A stretch of DNA of 18,186 bases from JBCCFK01 sp965262315 (GCA_965262315.1 CBDHFJ010000149.1:1-18186), one strand, 5' to 3'. Shown: positions 6,640 through 13,928, counted from the first letter of the stretch. The notes: a model not told the origin generated them from the letters alone. Translations and numbers: made by a program.

Positions 6640-8646
6640 ATGACTGAGCGGGACCCCCACCGATTCACCCTGTCCGGACGCCTCCTCGCCGTGTTGGCGA
6701 TGGTGGCCACCTCGCTGGTGCTGGTGACGGCTGCGCCGGCCGCGGCCCAGACCCCGACGTGCGACGGCCAGACGGCCACCATCGTCGGCACCAGCGGCAA
6801 CGACGTCCTGACCGGCACCGACGGCCCCGACGTGATCGTCGGCCTCGGCGGCGCCGACGTCATCCGTGGTCGGGGTGGTGACGACATCATCTGTGGCAAC
6901 GGTGGCCGCGATCGCATCTTCGGCGGCCCAGGCGACGACCACCTGATCGGCGGCCGAGGCCGCGACGTCCTGAAGGCCAACGCCGGCGATGACACCGTGC
7001 ACGGCAACGCCGGCCCGGACCGGGTGGTGGGCGGCAAGGGCGACGACACCCTCTACGGCGGCAAGGGTGCGGGTGACCGCATCTTCGGCAACCTCGGCAA
7101 CGACGTGTGCATCGACGGCGCTGCCACCTTCGCCGGCTGCGAGTACGAGGGGGCAACGCCGCCCGAGCCGGCCCGGTCGCCCTGCTCGCCCACGGCCACC
7201 ACCTCGTCGTTCGACCTCCAGACGGCCAACCTGATGATCGGCTTGTCGGACCGGGCCTACGACATCGACGGCAGCAGCCCCGCGGGCAACACGCTGGCCC
7301 CGGAGCCCGGTCGACGGGACGGCACCGACGCCCAGCAGGAGCAGTACTACGCGCCGCGCGCACTGGACGACCTGAGCTGCTGGACGCTGCGTCACACCCT
7401 GGACATCCCGGTCGTCGACACCCAGGCGTACGTGGCGGAGAACATCTGGACCGGCGACATGGTCGTCGCCTTCCGCGGATCCGATGCCATCAACGACTGG
7501 TTGCTGGACGCCGCCGCCACCAAGAGCGACTTCCGGCTACCCGACGGTCGACTGATCGACGACAGCGTCCACAGCGGATTCCTCAGCGGCTACCGGGCGG
7601 TCCGTACGCAGCTGGAGGGCATCGTCGAGGACCTGCGCCCGCACAAGAGCGCCAACCCCGACGCGCGCCTCTTCTTCACCGGCCACAGCCTCGGCGGCGC
7701 CCTGGCGACCATCGCGTCGCTCGACCTGTCCGACGACGCCGACCGCGCCGGGTACGCCGCGGCCGAAGTGGTGACGTACACGTTCGGTGCCCCCAAGGCG
7801 ATCACCAAGAGCCTCGACGGTCCCCATGGCGACTTCGTGCCCAACGCCCACGCCGTCATCAACAGCGAGGACAACGTGCCTCGACTGCTGGGCGGCAGCG
7901 GCTCGAACGCCTTCACCCACATCGAGGGGGCCGTGGTCCTGACCGAGGGCGGCGGTGCCGTTCGCATCGACCAAGGACTCGGCCGCAACTTCGAAGGCTG
8001 TCTCGACGGCATCTTCACCTCCGGCCACGACCGGGAGATCTACGACGGGCGCCTCTCGCTGGCCCGCACGAGCCGGAGCAGCGTGAGCACCTGGCTGGTC
8101 GAGGACGCCGGCAACTTCCGGATGCGCTGGACCGGAGTCGAAGGGCCCTGCGACCGGGTGGGCGTGTACTACAGCACCGGGACCCCGAACCGGAACACCT
8201 CGGCGCAGAGCTCTCGAGACGCCACGGCCGACACGAACAACAGCCATCGCACCCTCGTCAACGTCGGTTCCGACTTCTGGTCGGGAATGGAGAACACCTT
8301 CGGCGATCTCATCGGCTTGTCCCGCTACACACGCACCACCCCCACGGTGTGGCTCACCGAGACCGGCCTCACCGATCGGCTGGTGATGAACTGGCGGATG
8401 AGCGATCCGGGCGACACCGACTGGGTCTACCTGTTCCGGGGCAGCCATCCCCGCGACGTCGGGATCGCCGGCGCCCACGAGGTGCTGGGTGTGGACGTTC
8501 GCAAGCTGGCGTCGACCAGCGGCAGCGATGTGCTCCAGACCGTCGGCAGCGGCTCTCGCGGCACGGTCTGGTACATCGCCTACTACGAGCGTGACGGCTT
8601 CGGTCCCGACGAGCTCCTGGCCGTCTCCCGGTTCGTCACGCCGTAG
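6640..8646 (+). CDS. Secreted RTX-repeat lipase (lipase class 3)
   Basis: This encodes 668 residues from ATG 6640; a GTG at 6613 is also in frame but would lengthen the n-region of the signal peptide. The N-terminus is a Sec signal peptide (LLAVLAMVATSLVLV, cleavage after AAA before QTPTC). Residues about 45-165 hold some 12 nonapeptide GGxGxDxux units (GNDVLT, GADVIR, GDDIIC and so on), a calcium-binding RTX beta-roll. It is capped by TCDGQTATIV at the start and DVCIDGAATFAGCEY at the end. A lipase class 3 domain follows: VAFRGSD (279-282), GHSLGGALA with Ser350, Asp411 in EDNVPRL and His427 in FTHIEG form a full triad. The last 190 residues hold two similar units (RMRWTGVEGPCDRVGVYYS and VMNWRMSDPGDTDWVYLFR), recalling SKICH/DWIGL-type beta domains. 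Expected role: extracellular, calcium-stabilised lipid or ester hydrolysis. Confidence 0.92.
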   Translation: MTERDPHRFTLSGRLLAVLAMVATSLVLVTAAPAAAQTPTCDGQTATIVGTSGNDVLTGTDGPDVIVGLGGADVIRGRGGDDIICGNGGRDRIFGGPGDDHLIGGRGRDVLKANAGDDTVHGNAGPDRVVGGKGDDTLYGGKGAGDRIFGNLGNDVCIDGAATFAGCEYEGATPPEPARSPCSPTATTSSFDLQTANLMIGLSDRAYDIDGSSPAGNTLAPEPGRRDGTDAQQEQYYAPRALDDLSCWTLRHTLDIPVVDTQAYVAENIWTGDMVVAFRGSDAINDWLLDAAATKSDFRLPDGRLIDDSVHSGFLSGYRAVRTQLEGIVEDLRPHKSANPDARLFFTGHSLGGALATIASLDLSDDADRAGYAAAEVVTYTFGAPKAITKSLDGPHGDFVPNAHAVINSEDNVPRLLGGSGSNAFTHIEGAVVLTEGGGAVRIDQGLGRNFEGCLDGIFTSGHDREIYDGRLSLARTSRSSVSTWLVEDAGNFRMRWTGVEGPCDRVGVYYSTGTPNRNTSAQSSRDATADTNNSHRTLVNVGSDFWSGMENTFGDLIGLSRYTRTTPTVWLTETGLTDRLVMNWRMSDPGDTDWVYLFRGSHPRDVGIAGAHEVLGVDVRKLASTSGSDVLQTVGSGSRGTVWYIAYYERDGFGPDELLAVSRFVTP

Positions 8647-8658
8647 ATGTCCCACGTC

Positions 8659-8664
8659 TACCCT
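8659..8664 (+). promoter_or_regulatory. -10 box of the kinase-regulator operon
   Basis: TACCCT is followed by eight bases and ATG 8673. It starts 13 bases after the lipase stop and there is no Shine-Dalgarno, suggesting the two-component pair has its own leaderless promoter and is not simply read through from the lipase. Confidence 0.5.
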
Positions 8665-8672
8665 CGGCGCAC

Positions 8673-9995
8673 ATGTCGGACACCAGCGATGTCGCCCCGC
8701 CGCCGGAGCAGCAGGAACTCGACGAGCTGCCGTCCATCGCGGCGTCGGAGATCCCCGAGGTACGGGAGGAGGCTCGTCAGTGGCTGATCCAGAACAACAT
8801 CGACGATCAGCGCACGATCCTGGGGTTCGCCGCTGTCCTGGTGGTGCTGGGCCTGGTGCTCCGGGCGCCGTGGGCACTGGTGCTGGCGTGCTGCGTGCTG
8901 CTGGTGCTCCCCTTCCGATGGGCGGCAGCGCCGTGCTTTCGGAGGGGCGACCTCCGACGCGGTGTGATCTGGGCGAATCTGGGTTCCTGGTTCCTGCTGT
9001 TCCCGTTGGTGCTGATCGTGCCCGATGCGCTGCCGATCGCGATCTCGAACGTCATCGGGCCCTCGATCCTGGCGGCCACCTACCTGGATCGCGAGACCGT
9101 GCGCCGGCTCGTCCCGGTCACCGTCCTGGTCGCCGTGGGAGTGTCCTGGATCGGGCTGGGCACCGACGGGGTCGGCCTGGACGACGTGTCGCCGCGGCCG
9201 GTCTACATCGGGGTGATCCTGGGCTATGTCGCCGTGGTGATGTGGCAGGTCATGGCTGACATCCAGGAGGCCAACCGGGTCCACGCCCGGAGCATGCAGT
9301 GGGCGGTGCGAGCCAACCACGAGCTCCAGGACGCCGACCAGGCGCTGCGAGATTCCCGACGTCGTCTGCTGGTCGCGGCCGACGAGGAACGGGTCCGACT
9401 CGAGCGCAATCTGCACGACGGCGCCCAGCAACGGCTGGTGTCGCTCTCGCTTCAACTCCGGCTGGCGGCCGAGCTGGCCGAGGACGGCGAGCCGCCGACA
9501 CCCGAGTCGTTGTTCGCGATGCATCAGGCGGCCGCCGAGGCGGTGGACGAGCTCCGCGACCTGGCCCAGGGCGTCTATCCGGCCCGACTGCACGAGATCG
9601 GTCTGGCCCGGGCGCTCCACGCAGTGGCCCGGCGTTCGACCGTGCCGATCGAGGTGGACGACCAGACCACCGAGACCATCGACATCCCCACCCAGGTCGC
9701 GCTCTACTTCGTCTGCCTCGAGGCCATCCAGAACGCCACCAAGCACGGCACCGCCGGCACCTCGATCCGGGTCTCGTTGGCCGCTGACGGCGGCGACCTC
9801 GTCGTGTGCGTCGCCGACGACGGCCCTGGCTTCGACCCGGACCTGCACGCCGACTCGCGCGGTCTGCTCAACATGGCCGACCGGGTCGGCGCCCTGGGCG
9901 GGGTGCTTCTGCTCGAGTCGACTCCCGGCGCCGGCACCGTGGTCACGGCGCGACTGCCGCACACACTCACCGAGGTCGAGGTGGTCCTGACATGA
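8673..9995 (+). CDS. Membrane sensor histidine kinase, NarL/HisKA_3 class
   Basis: This is a 440-residue protein. Residues 1-45 are cytosolic and acidic. They are followed by several hydrophobic segments at about 48-80, 102-130, 145-165 and 180-200, and then a coiled-coil stretch (NHELQDADQALRDSRRRLLVA). The HisKA_3 dimerisation helix is ERVRLERNLHDGAQQRLVSL, with phospho-acceptor His248. The HATPase_c domain shows the N box EAIQNATKHG, the G1 box DDGPGF and the G2 box GLLNMADRVGALGG. No large extracellular domain is present, so it would sense the membrane or an internal cue, as in DesK- or LiaS-like kinases. Its stop overlaps the regulator start in ATGA (9992-9995), so the two are translationally coupled. 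It is a functional kinase by sequence; the stimulus is unknown. Confidence 0.93.
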   Translation: MSDTSDVAPPPEQQELDELPSIAASEIPEVREEARQWLIQNNIDDQRTILGFAAVLVVLGLVLRAPWALVLACCVLLVLPFRWAAAPCFRRGDLRRGVIWANLGSWFLLFPLVLIVPDALPIAISNVIGPSILAATYLDRETVRRLVPVTVLVAVGVSWIGLGTDGVGLDDVSPRPVYIGVILGYVAVVMWQVMADIQEANRVHARSMQWAVRANHELQDADQALRDSRRRLLVAADEERVRLERNLHDGAQQRLVSLSLQLRLAAELAEDGEPPTPESLFAMHQAAAEAVDELRDLAQGVYPARLHEIGLARALHAVARRSTVPIEVDDQTTETIDIPTQVALYFVCLEAIQNATKHGTAGTSIRVSLAADGGDLVVCVADDGPGFDPDLHADSRGLLNMADRVGALGGVLLLESTPGAGTVVTARLPHTLTEVEVVLT

Positions 9996-10648
9996 CCCGC
10001 GTCGTGATCGCCGACGACGCACTGCTGCTGCGACAGGGCGTCTCGTCCGTCCTGGCGACCCTCGAGGGCGTGGAGGTGGTGGCCGAGGCCGAAGACCACC
10101 CCAGCCTGATGGCCGCGGTCGCCGAGCACCGGCCCGACCTGGTGATCACCGACGTCCGCATGCCGCCGACGCTCAGCAACGAGGGCATCGCCGCCGCCCG
10201 CGAGATCCGGGCGACGTATCCCGAGACCGGGGTGATCGTGCTGAGCCAATACCTCGACGCGGACTACGTGCTCGAGCTGCTCGAGGACGGGACCGAGGGC
10301 CTCGGCTACCTGCTCAAGGAGAACGTGGCCGACAGACGCCAGTTGGCGACGGCCATCGAGGCGGTCTGTTCGGCCAGCTCGTCGATCGACCCGGCAGTCA
10401 TCGAGGTGTTCGTACAGGCGCGGTCGCAGCGCCCGTCGCCCATCGACGATCTGACCGACCGCGAACGCGACGTGTTGGCACTCATCGCCGAGGGTCTGAA
10501 GAACTCGGCCGTCGCCGAGCGCCTCCACCTGAGCGAGAAGTCCGTCGAGAAGCACATCAACTCGATCTTCTCCAAGCTCCACCTCACCGACGAGCCCGAG
10601 AGCAATCGGCGAGTGCGGTCGGTGCTGGTCTGGCTGGCCGAGCACTGA
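9992..10648 (+). CDS. NarL/FixJ-type response regulator
   Basis: This is a 218-residue protein. Its receiver domain (1-125) has the acidic pair Asp8/Asp9, phosphorylation site Asp54 in ITDVRMPP, Ser85 in the Thr/Ser position and Lys109 in YLLKEN. Its LuxR/GerE helix-turn-helix (about 148-205) reads LTDRERDVLALIAEGL, then NSAVAERLHLSEKSVEKHI. All active-site residues are present, so it should be phosphorylated by the kinase encoded just upstream, with which it overlaps by four bases. It would bind DNA as a dimer. The secreted lipase upstream and the dehydrogenase downstream are possible targets, but nothing in the sequence proves this. Confidence 0.94.
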   Translation: MTRVVIADDALLLRQGVSSVLATLEGVEVVAEAEDHPSLMAAVAEHRPDLVITDVRMPPTLSNEGIAAAREIRATYPETGVIVLSQYLDADYVLELLEDGTEGLGYLLKENVADRRQLATAIEAVCSASSSIDPAVIEVFVQARSQRPSPIDDLTDRERDVLALIAEGLKNSAVAERLHLSEKSVEKHINSIFSKLHLTDEPESNRRVRSVLVWLAEH

Positions 10649-10676
10649 TCGCGGTTGGATCCCGGCTGCGAGTTGC

Positions 10677-10682
10677 CAGACT
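10677..10682 (+). promoter_or_regulatory. Candidate -10 box of the alcohol dehydrogenase gene
   Basis: CAGACT ends six bases before ATG 10689, the same spacing as the other leaderless genes. TTGGAT (10655-10660) lies 16 bases upstream as a plausible -35. The first base departs from TANNNT, so support is moderate. Confidence 0.4.
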
Positions 10683-10688
10683 GCGGCC

Positions 10689-11873
10689 ATGAGCGACGTG
10701 AAGAAGATCGTCCACGGCGGGTTCGTGTCGGTGGCCAAGGTGGGCGCCAAGCTCCTCCCGGACCGGATCCCGGTGACCTTCGTCGGCGCCGGATCGACCG
10801 AGGAGCTCGCGGGCGCCATGCGAGGCACCGGCGTCCGCCGCCTCCTGGTGGTGACCGACTCGGGCCTGCGCGAGGTCGGCGTGGTGGGTCAGGTGGCGGG
10901 GCCGATCGCGGCGGCCGGGATCGAGGTGCACACCTTCGACGGCGTCACACCGGATCCCACCTTTGCCCAGGTCGAGGCCGGGATCGAGCACTACCGGTCG
11001 GCGGGTTGCGACGGCGTCCTGGCGGTTGGTGGCGGTTCCCCCATGGACGCCGCCAAGGTGATTGCGGCGGCCATCGGCAACAACAAGGCACCCCAGCAGC
11101 TCGCGGGCAAGTTCAAGGTGCGCAAGCCGCCGGTGCCGTTGTTCGCGGTCCCCACCACCGCAGGCACCGGGTCCGAGGTCACCATCGCCGCCGTCATCTC
11201 CGATGATGTCACCCACCTGAAGAAGTTCGTCCTGGACCCCAAGATCCTCCCGGCGATGACGGCGCTGGATCCCACGCTCATGATCGGGCTGCCCGCCCAC
11301 ATCACCGCGGCCACCGGCATGGATGCGTTGACCCACGCGGTCGAGTCGTTCATCTCCAAGGCGGCGACACCCCAGACCCGCGGCTACTCGACCACGTCGG
11401 TTCGCCTGGTGTTCGAGCATCTCCGCACGGCGGTGGCCGAGCCGGACGATCTCGACGCTCGGACCGGCATGGCCTTGGCGTCGTACTACGGCGGCCTGGC
11501 CTTCACCCGGGCCAGCGTCGGCTACGTCCATGCGATCGCCCACAACCTGGGCGCCAAGTACGGCACGCCCCATGGGCTGGCCAACGCGCTGGGGCTGCCC
11601 CACGTACTCGAGTTCTCCGAGTCCGAGGCGCGCGCTCCGTTGCGCGAGCTGGGTGAGCTGATCGGGCTGACCGGGGGTCGTGCCTTCATCGATGCGGTCC
11701 GGGCCCTGTCGGCCGACATCGGGATCCCCACCGCCCTCGACGACCTCCGCGCCGCCGACATCGACGAGCTGGCAGACCTGGCGCTGGCCGAGGCCTTCCT
11801 CGACTACCCGGTGCCCCGCTACATGACCAAGGACGACTGCGTGGGCGTCATCTCCAAGCTGCTACCGACGTAG
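10689..11873 (+). CDS. Iron-containing (group III) alcohol dehydrogenase
   Basis: This is a 394-residue protein, the usual length for the Fe-ADH family (FucO, AdhB and others). The nucleotide-binding half carries GGGSPMDAAKVIAA (about 118-131) and PTTAGTGSEVT. Metal ligands are visible at the expected spacing: Asp212 and His216 in TGMDALTHAVESF, His281 in GYVHAIAH and His295 in GTPHGLANAL. The D-x3-H and H-x13-H spacings match FucO. The enzyme would reduce an aldehyde or ketone, or oxidise an alcohol, with NAD(P). The substrate cannot be read from the sequence. It is cytosolic. Its candidate promoter suggests it is expressed separately from the two-component pair just upstream. Confidence 0.94.
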   Translation: MSDVKKIVHGGFVSVAKVGAKLLPDRIPVTFVGAGSTEELAGAMRGTGVRRLLVVTDSGLREVGVVGQVAGPIAAAGIEVHTFDGVTPDPTFAQVEAGIEHYRSAGCDGVLAVGGGSPMDAAKVIAAAIGNNKAPQQLAGKFKVRKPPVPLFAVPTTAGTGSEVTIAAVISDDVTHLKKFVLDPKILPAMTALDPTLMIGLPAHITAATGMDALTHAVESFISKAATPQTRGYSTTSVRLVFEHLRTAVAEPDDLDARTGMALASYYGGLAFTRASVGYVHAIAHNLGAKYGTPHGLANALGLPHVLEFSESEARAPLRELGELIGLTGGRAFIDAVRALSADIGIPTALDDLRAADIDELADLALAEAFLDYPVPRYMTKDDCVGVISKLLPT

Positions 11874-11899
11874 CTCCGGTGGCCGCCGCAGTGCGGCAG

Positions 11900-11905
11900 T
11901 AGGCT
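11900..11905 (+). promoter_or_regulatory. -10 box of the 244-residue unknown gene
   Basis: TAGGCT is followed by seven bases and GTG 11913, with no Shine-Dalgarno, fitting a leaderless start. A weak hairpin (GCCGC at 11885-11889 with GCGGC at 11893-11897) just upstream may end transcription of the dehydrogenase. Confidence 0.5.
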
Positions 11906-11912
11906 CGCCGCC

Positions 11913-12647
11913 GTGACCGGGCAGGACGAGCTGTTGGCGCAGGTGAAGTGGGCCGAGGAGGTCTTCCAGGCGGCCTCGCGTCTCGAGAGCCTCCGAGCGG
12001 GCCGGGCGTTGGAGTCGGAGTACTTCAACTGGGCCCAGCCGCTGCTGACCGACACGTGGGAGCAGACCCGGGCGATCGTGGCCATCCGCGAGGACGACCC
12101 CGAGGCCGTCGACGTCATCGCCGCGCTGCAGCGCGCCGAGGCCGTCCACGGCGAGTTCAACCTCAACTCCTGCCGTGGCCTGCATGGCGAGTGGCTGGTG
12201 GAGATCTTCGGCGAGGACCACTGGGAGGACGTCGAGTGGGCAGCCGTTCGTCGCTGCCGCCACGACGCCTCGCGGCTGGATCCGCCGACACCCGGCGACC
12301 ACCGTGTCACCGAGGAACTGCTCCAGGCGGTTGCCTCCACGTGGCGAGCGTCATCGAACGTCAGCGAGGACTTGCTGGCCGAGGTGTCCGCGGCGCGGCT
12401 GCGACTGAACCTGGTCCGGCAGGAGTCCGGCATCACGCTGACTCGGGTCAACGTCGAAGACGACCTGTCGATGCTCGTGGCCGTGGTGCAGGACCCGGCA
12501 GTCAGCCAGACCCTGCAGGGTGTGGTGGCGGCGCACACGGCCTGCACACCCCCGCCTGGCGTGCGCTTTGCCGGCGAGTTCGCGGAACATCGCGACGCCT
12601 ACACCTGGTACATCGACCAGGCCCGCAACGCCCTCGCCGCCTGCTGA
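11913..12647 (+). CDS. Protein of unknown function
   Basis: This encodes 244 residues from GTG 11913. I do not recognise the family. The protein is acidic and mostly helical, rich in Glu, Ala and Trp (KWAEEVFQAASRLESLRAG; NWAQPLLTDTWEQTRAI; HGEWLVEIFGEDHWEDVEW). There is no signal peptide, membrane span or obvious catalytic motif. The central part holds RRCRHDASRLDPPTPGDHRV and the C-terminal half is helical, ending DQARNALAAC. The start is fixed by the TAGGCT box seven bases upstream; GTG is the first possible start after it. The protein is probably cytosolic. The next gene has its own promoter, so the two need not act together. Confidence 0.75.
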   Translation: MTGQDELLAQVKWAEEVFQAASRLESLRAGRALESEYFNWAQPLLTDTWEQTRAIVAIREDDPEAVDVIAALQRAEAVHGEFNLNSCRGLHGEWLVEIFGEDHWEDVEWAAVRRCRHDASRLDPPTPGDHRVTEELLQAVASTWRASSNVSEDLLAEVSAARLRLNLVRQESGITLTRVNVEDDLSMLVAVVQDPAVSQTLQGVVAAHTACTPPPGVRFAGEFAEHRDAYTWYIDQARNALAAC

Positions 12648-12685
12648 ACGCCCCATTCCGCAGGAGCCCGGACCGCGGCGTCCTC

Positions 12686-12691
12686 TACCGT
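12686..12691 (+). promoter_or_regulatory. -10 box of the half-LIM protein gene
   Basis: TACCGT is followed by six bases and ATG 12698. This is the same leaderless arrangement as other genes in the window, and it supports the very short downstream frame as a real gene. Confidence 0.6.
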
Positions 12692-12697
12692 TGGCCC

Positions 12698-12868
12698 ATG
12701 GCTGTTCGAACCCGCTGCTCGGCGTGCGGCATCGAGATCCGCTTCGACGACCCCGACGTCGAGTTCGTGGCCCGAGGCGACCGGTTCTGGCACCCGTCAT
12801 GTGTCGAGGTCCACACCGAGCGGTACCAGTTGCCGACCCCTGCGTACCACCTGCCGCGGAGCTGGTAG
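12698..12868 (+). CDS. 56-residue zinc-finger-like protein (half-LIM pattern)
   Basis: This is a small protein starting MAVRTRCSACGIEIRF. Cys7-x2-Cys10 and His32-x2-Cys35 are separated by 21 residues (C-x2-C-x21-H-x2-C), which is the spacing of the first zinc knuckle of a LIM domain; Phe/Trp before the His (DRFWHPSC) also fits. The rest is a short Tyr/Pro-rich tail (YQLPTPAYHLPRSW). It probably binds one zinc ion and may mediate protein or nucleic-acid contacts. It is supported as a gene by its own -10 box six bases upstream and by a palindromic terminator-like sequence 14 bases after its stop. Its function is unknown. Confidence 0.75.
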   Translation: MAVRTRCSACGIEIRFDDPDVEFVARGDRFWHPSCVEVHTERYQLPTPAYHLPRSW

Positions 12869-12881
12869 CCGGTGACCTGTA

Positions 12882-12898
12882 ACGGTCTCAGAGACCGT
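12882..12898. terminator. Perfect palindrome ACGGTCTC-A-GAGACCGT, probable terminator
   Basis: It lies 14 bases past the stop at 12868, with eight-base arms around a single A; as RNA this is a six-pair stem with a five-base loop. A related element, matching at 13 or more of 18 positions (AACGG.....GAGACCGT), sits after the RTX-SSI gene. A protein-binding site upstream of the RTX-SSI gene is the alternative. Confidence 0.5.
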
Positions 12899-12943
12899 GA
12901 CGGGTTCGCCGCGTCGCCGACCGACGCCGTCCGCAGCGACGAC

Positions 12944-12970
12944 TAGGGTCGCCCCACCTCACGAAAGGGG
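12944..12970 (+). promoter_or_regulatory. -10 box and Shine-Dalgarno of the RTX-SSI gene
   Basis: TAGGGT (12944-12949) is a good -10. AAAGGGG (12964-12970) lies seven bases before ATG 12978. Unlike the leaderless genes nearby, this secreted protein is expressed from a short leader with a clear ribosome binding site. Confidence 0.6.
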
Positions 12971-12977
12971 CGGGAAC

Positions 12978-13841
12978 ATGAAGAAGACGAGCATCCTCGT
13001 CGTCCTGGTCTGTCTGGCGTTCGGCCTGATCGGATCGGGCGGAAGCACCGGCGCACAGTCGGCGACCTGTTTCGGCGAGACGCCGACCATCGTGGCCGTG
13101 GCCGGCCAGATCACCGTCGGCACCCGTGGCGCCGACGTCATCCTGGGCACGCCCGGCGACGACATCATCAGGGGCGGCGGTGGCGCCGACAAGATCTGCT
13201 CGTTGGGCGGCAGTGACTGGATCAACGGCGGCCGGGGCGACGACATGATCTCGGCCGGCGGCGGCAGCGACGTGGTCCACGGCGGCCAGGGCGACGACAT
13301 CATGAACGGCGGCCGGGGACGCGACACCATGGTGGGCGACGCCGGGTCCGACGACATCAAGGGCCAGGGCGGTGGCGACATCATCCTGGGCAACAAGGGC
13401 GACGACACCATCGCCGGCGGCCGCGGCGAGGACGAGTGCTACGGCGGCGAAGGCATCAACACGGTGTCGTCGTGTGAGGCGGCGTTGGCCACCACCGCGG
13501 TGCTCTCCGTCGACTACGACGTCCCCAGCGAGCAGACCGGCTCGTACACGCTCACCTGCTTCGAGGACGGCACGGGCGAGATCAGCGAAGGCACCGTGAC
13601 GGGCGTCAGCGCCAACGCGGCCTGCGGTTCGTTGACCGAGAGTGCGGTCCGGACCCGACTGGTCGACGGGCCTGCGGAGTTCGAGGTCTGCCTCGAGGTC
13701 GAGTCAGGGCCCGAGACGGCCACCATCAACGGCTTCATCGACACCGATCTGGTGACGAACCAGACCTTCGGCCGGAACAACAGTTGTCGCACCGGCGAGT
13801 GGGACGGCTTCATGTCGGACATCCTGCCGCCGCCTGCGTGA
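12978..13841 (+). CDS. Secreted RTX-repeat protein with subtilisin-inhibitor-like domain
   Basis: This encodes 287 residues. A Sec signal peptide (MKKTSILVVLVCLAFGLIG) is cleaved after a GAQSA-type site. Residues about 45-165 hold some 12 calcium-binding RTX nonapeptides (GADVIL, GDDIIR, GDDMIS and so on), capped by ATCFGETPTIV and ending DECYGGEGINTVSSCEA. Residues 175-285 resemble Streptomyces subtilisin inhibitor: strand TAVLSVDY, YTLTC (Cys194), ANAACGSL (Cys216), FEVCLEV (Cys238), ATINGFID, then FGRNNSC (Cys270) and a closing W. SSI has the same four cysteines in two disulphides and the same V-G then F-N-C ending. In SSI the reactive bond follows two residues after the third Cys; here that makes Glu240 P1 and Val241 P1'. 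It is likely an extracellular protease inhibitor, possibly Glu-directed, carried on an RTX beta-roll. The RTX part is certain and the SSI part is strong but unverified. Confidence 0.85.
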   Translation: MKKTSILVVLVCLAFGLIGSGGSTGAQSATCFGETPTIVAVAGQITVGTRGADVILGTPGDDIIRGGGGADKICSLGGSDWINGGRGDDMISAGGGSDVVHGGQGDDIMNGGRGRDTMVGDAGSDDIKGQGGGDIILGNKGDDTIAGGRGEDECYGGEGINTVSSCEAALATTAVLSVDYDVPSEQTGSYTLTCFEDGTGEISEGTVTGVSANAACGSLTESAVRTRLVDGPAEFEVCLEVESGPETATINGFIDTDLVTNQTFGRNNSCRTGEWDGFMSDILPPPA

Positions 13842-13860
13842 GCGGACGTGTCGGCCCCGG

Positions 13861-13893
13861 CACCTGGAACGGCGCCTGAGACCGTTCCAGGTG
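13861..13893. terminator. Perfect 12-bp hairpin after the RTX-SSI gene
   Basis: CACCTGGAACGG (13861-13872) and CCGTTCCAGGTG (13882-13893) form a perfect 12-pair stem around a nine-base loop, 19 bases past the stop at 13841. There is no T-run. The CACCTGG of its left arm recurs at 13916-13922 in the toxin-antitoxin promoter, so the right arm may also take part in regulation. Confidence 0.6.
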
Positions 13894-13928
13894 TACCGGG
13901 CGTACATCAGACCCTCACCTGGTACGCT
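13887..13928 (+). promoter_or_regulatory. Toxin-antitoxin promoter with CACCTGG inverted repeats (candidate operator)
   Basis: TACGCT (13923-13928) is followed by six bases and ATG 13935. Immediately upstream is CACCTGG (13916-13922), inverted with CCAGGTG at 13887-13893; CGTAC (13901-13905) and GTACG (13922-13926) form a second inverted pair. Autoregulation by binding repeats at the promoter is usual for toxin-antitoxin operons. Confidence 0.5.

Noticed and set aside
6760..7130. RTX repeats as a CRISPR array or non-coding tandem repeat
   Set aside because: The repeats are in-frame nonapeptide codons of degenerate sequence with no spacer structure.
7537..8877. 446-codon minus-strand open frame opposite the lipase
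   Set aside because: It has Pro/Arg/Ala-rich composition with no motif, lies opposite a fully recognisable lipase, and runs into the kinase gene. It is a shadow frame.
8658..10022. 454-codon minus-strand open frame opposite the histidine kinase
   Set aside because: It is His/Gln/Arg-rich without domain motifs, while the plus strand has all kinase boxes.
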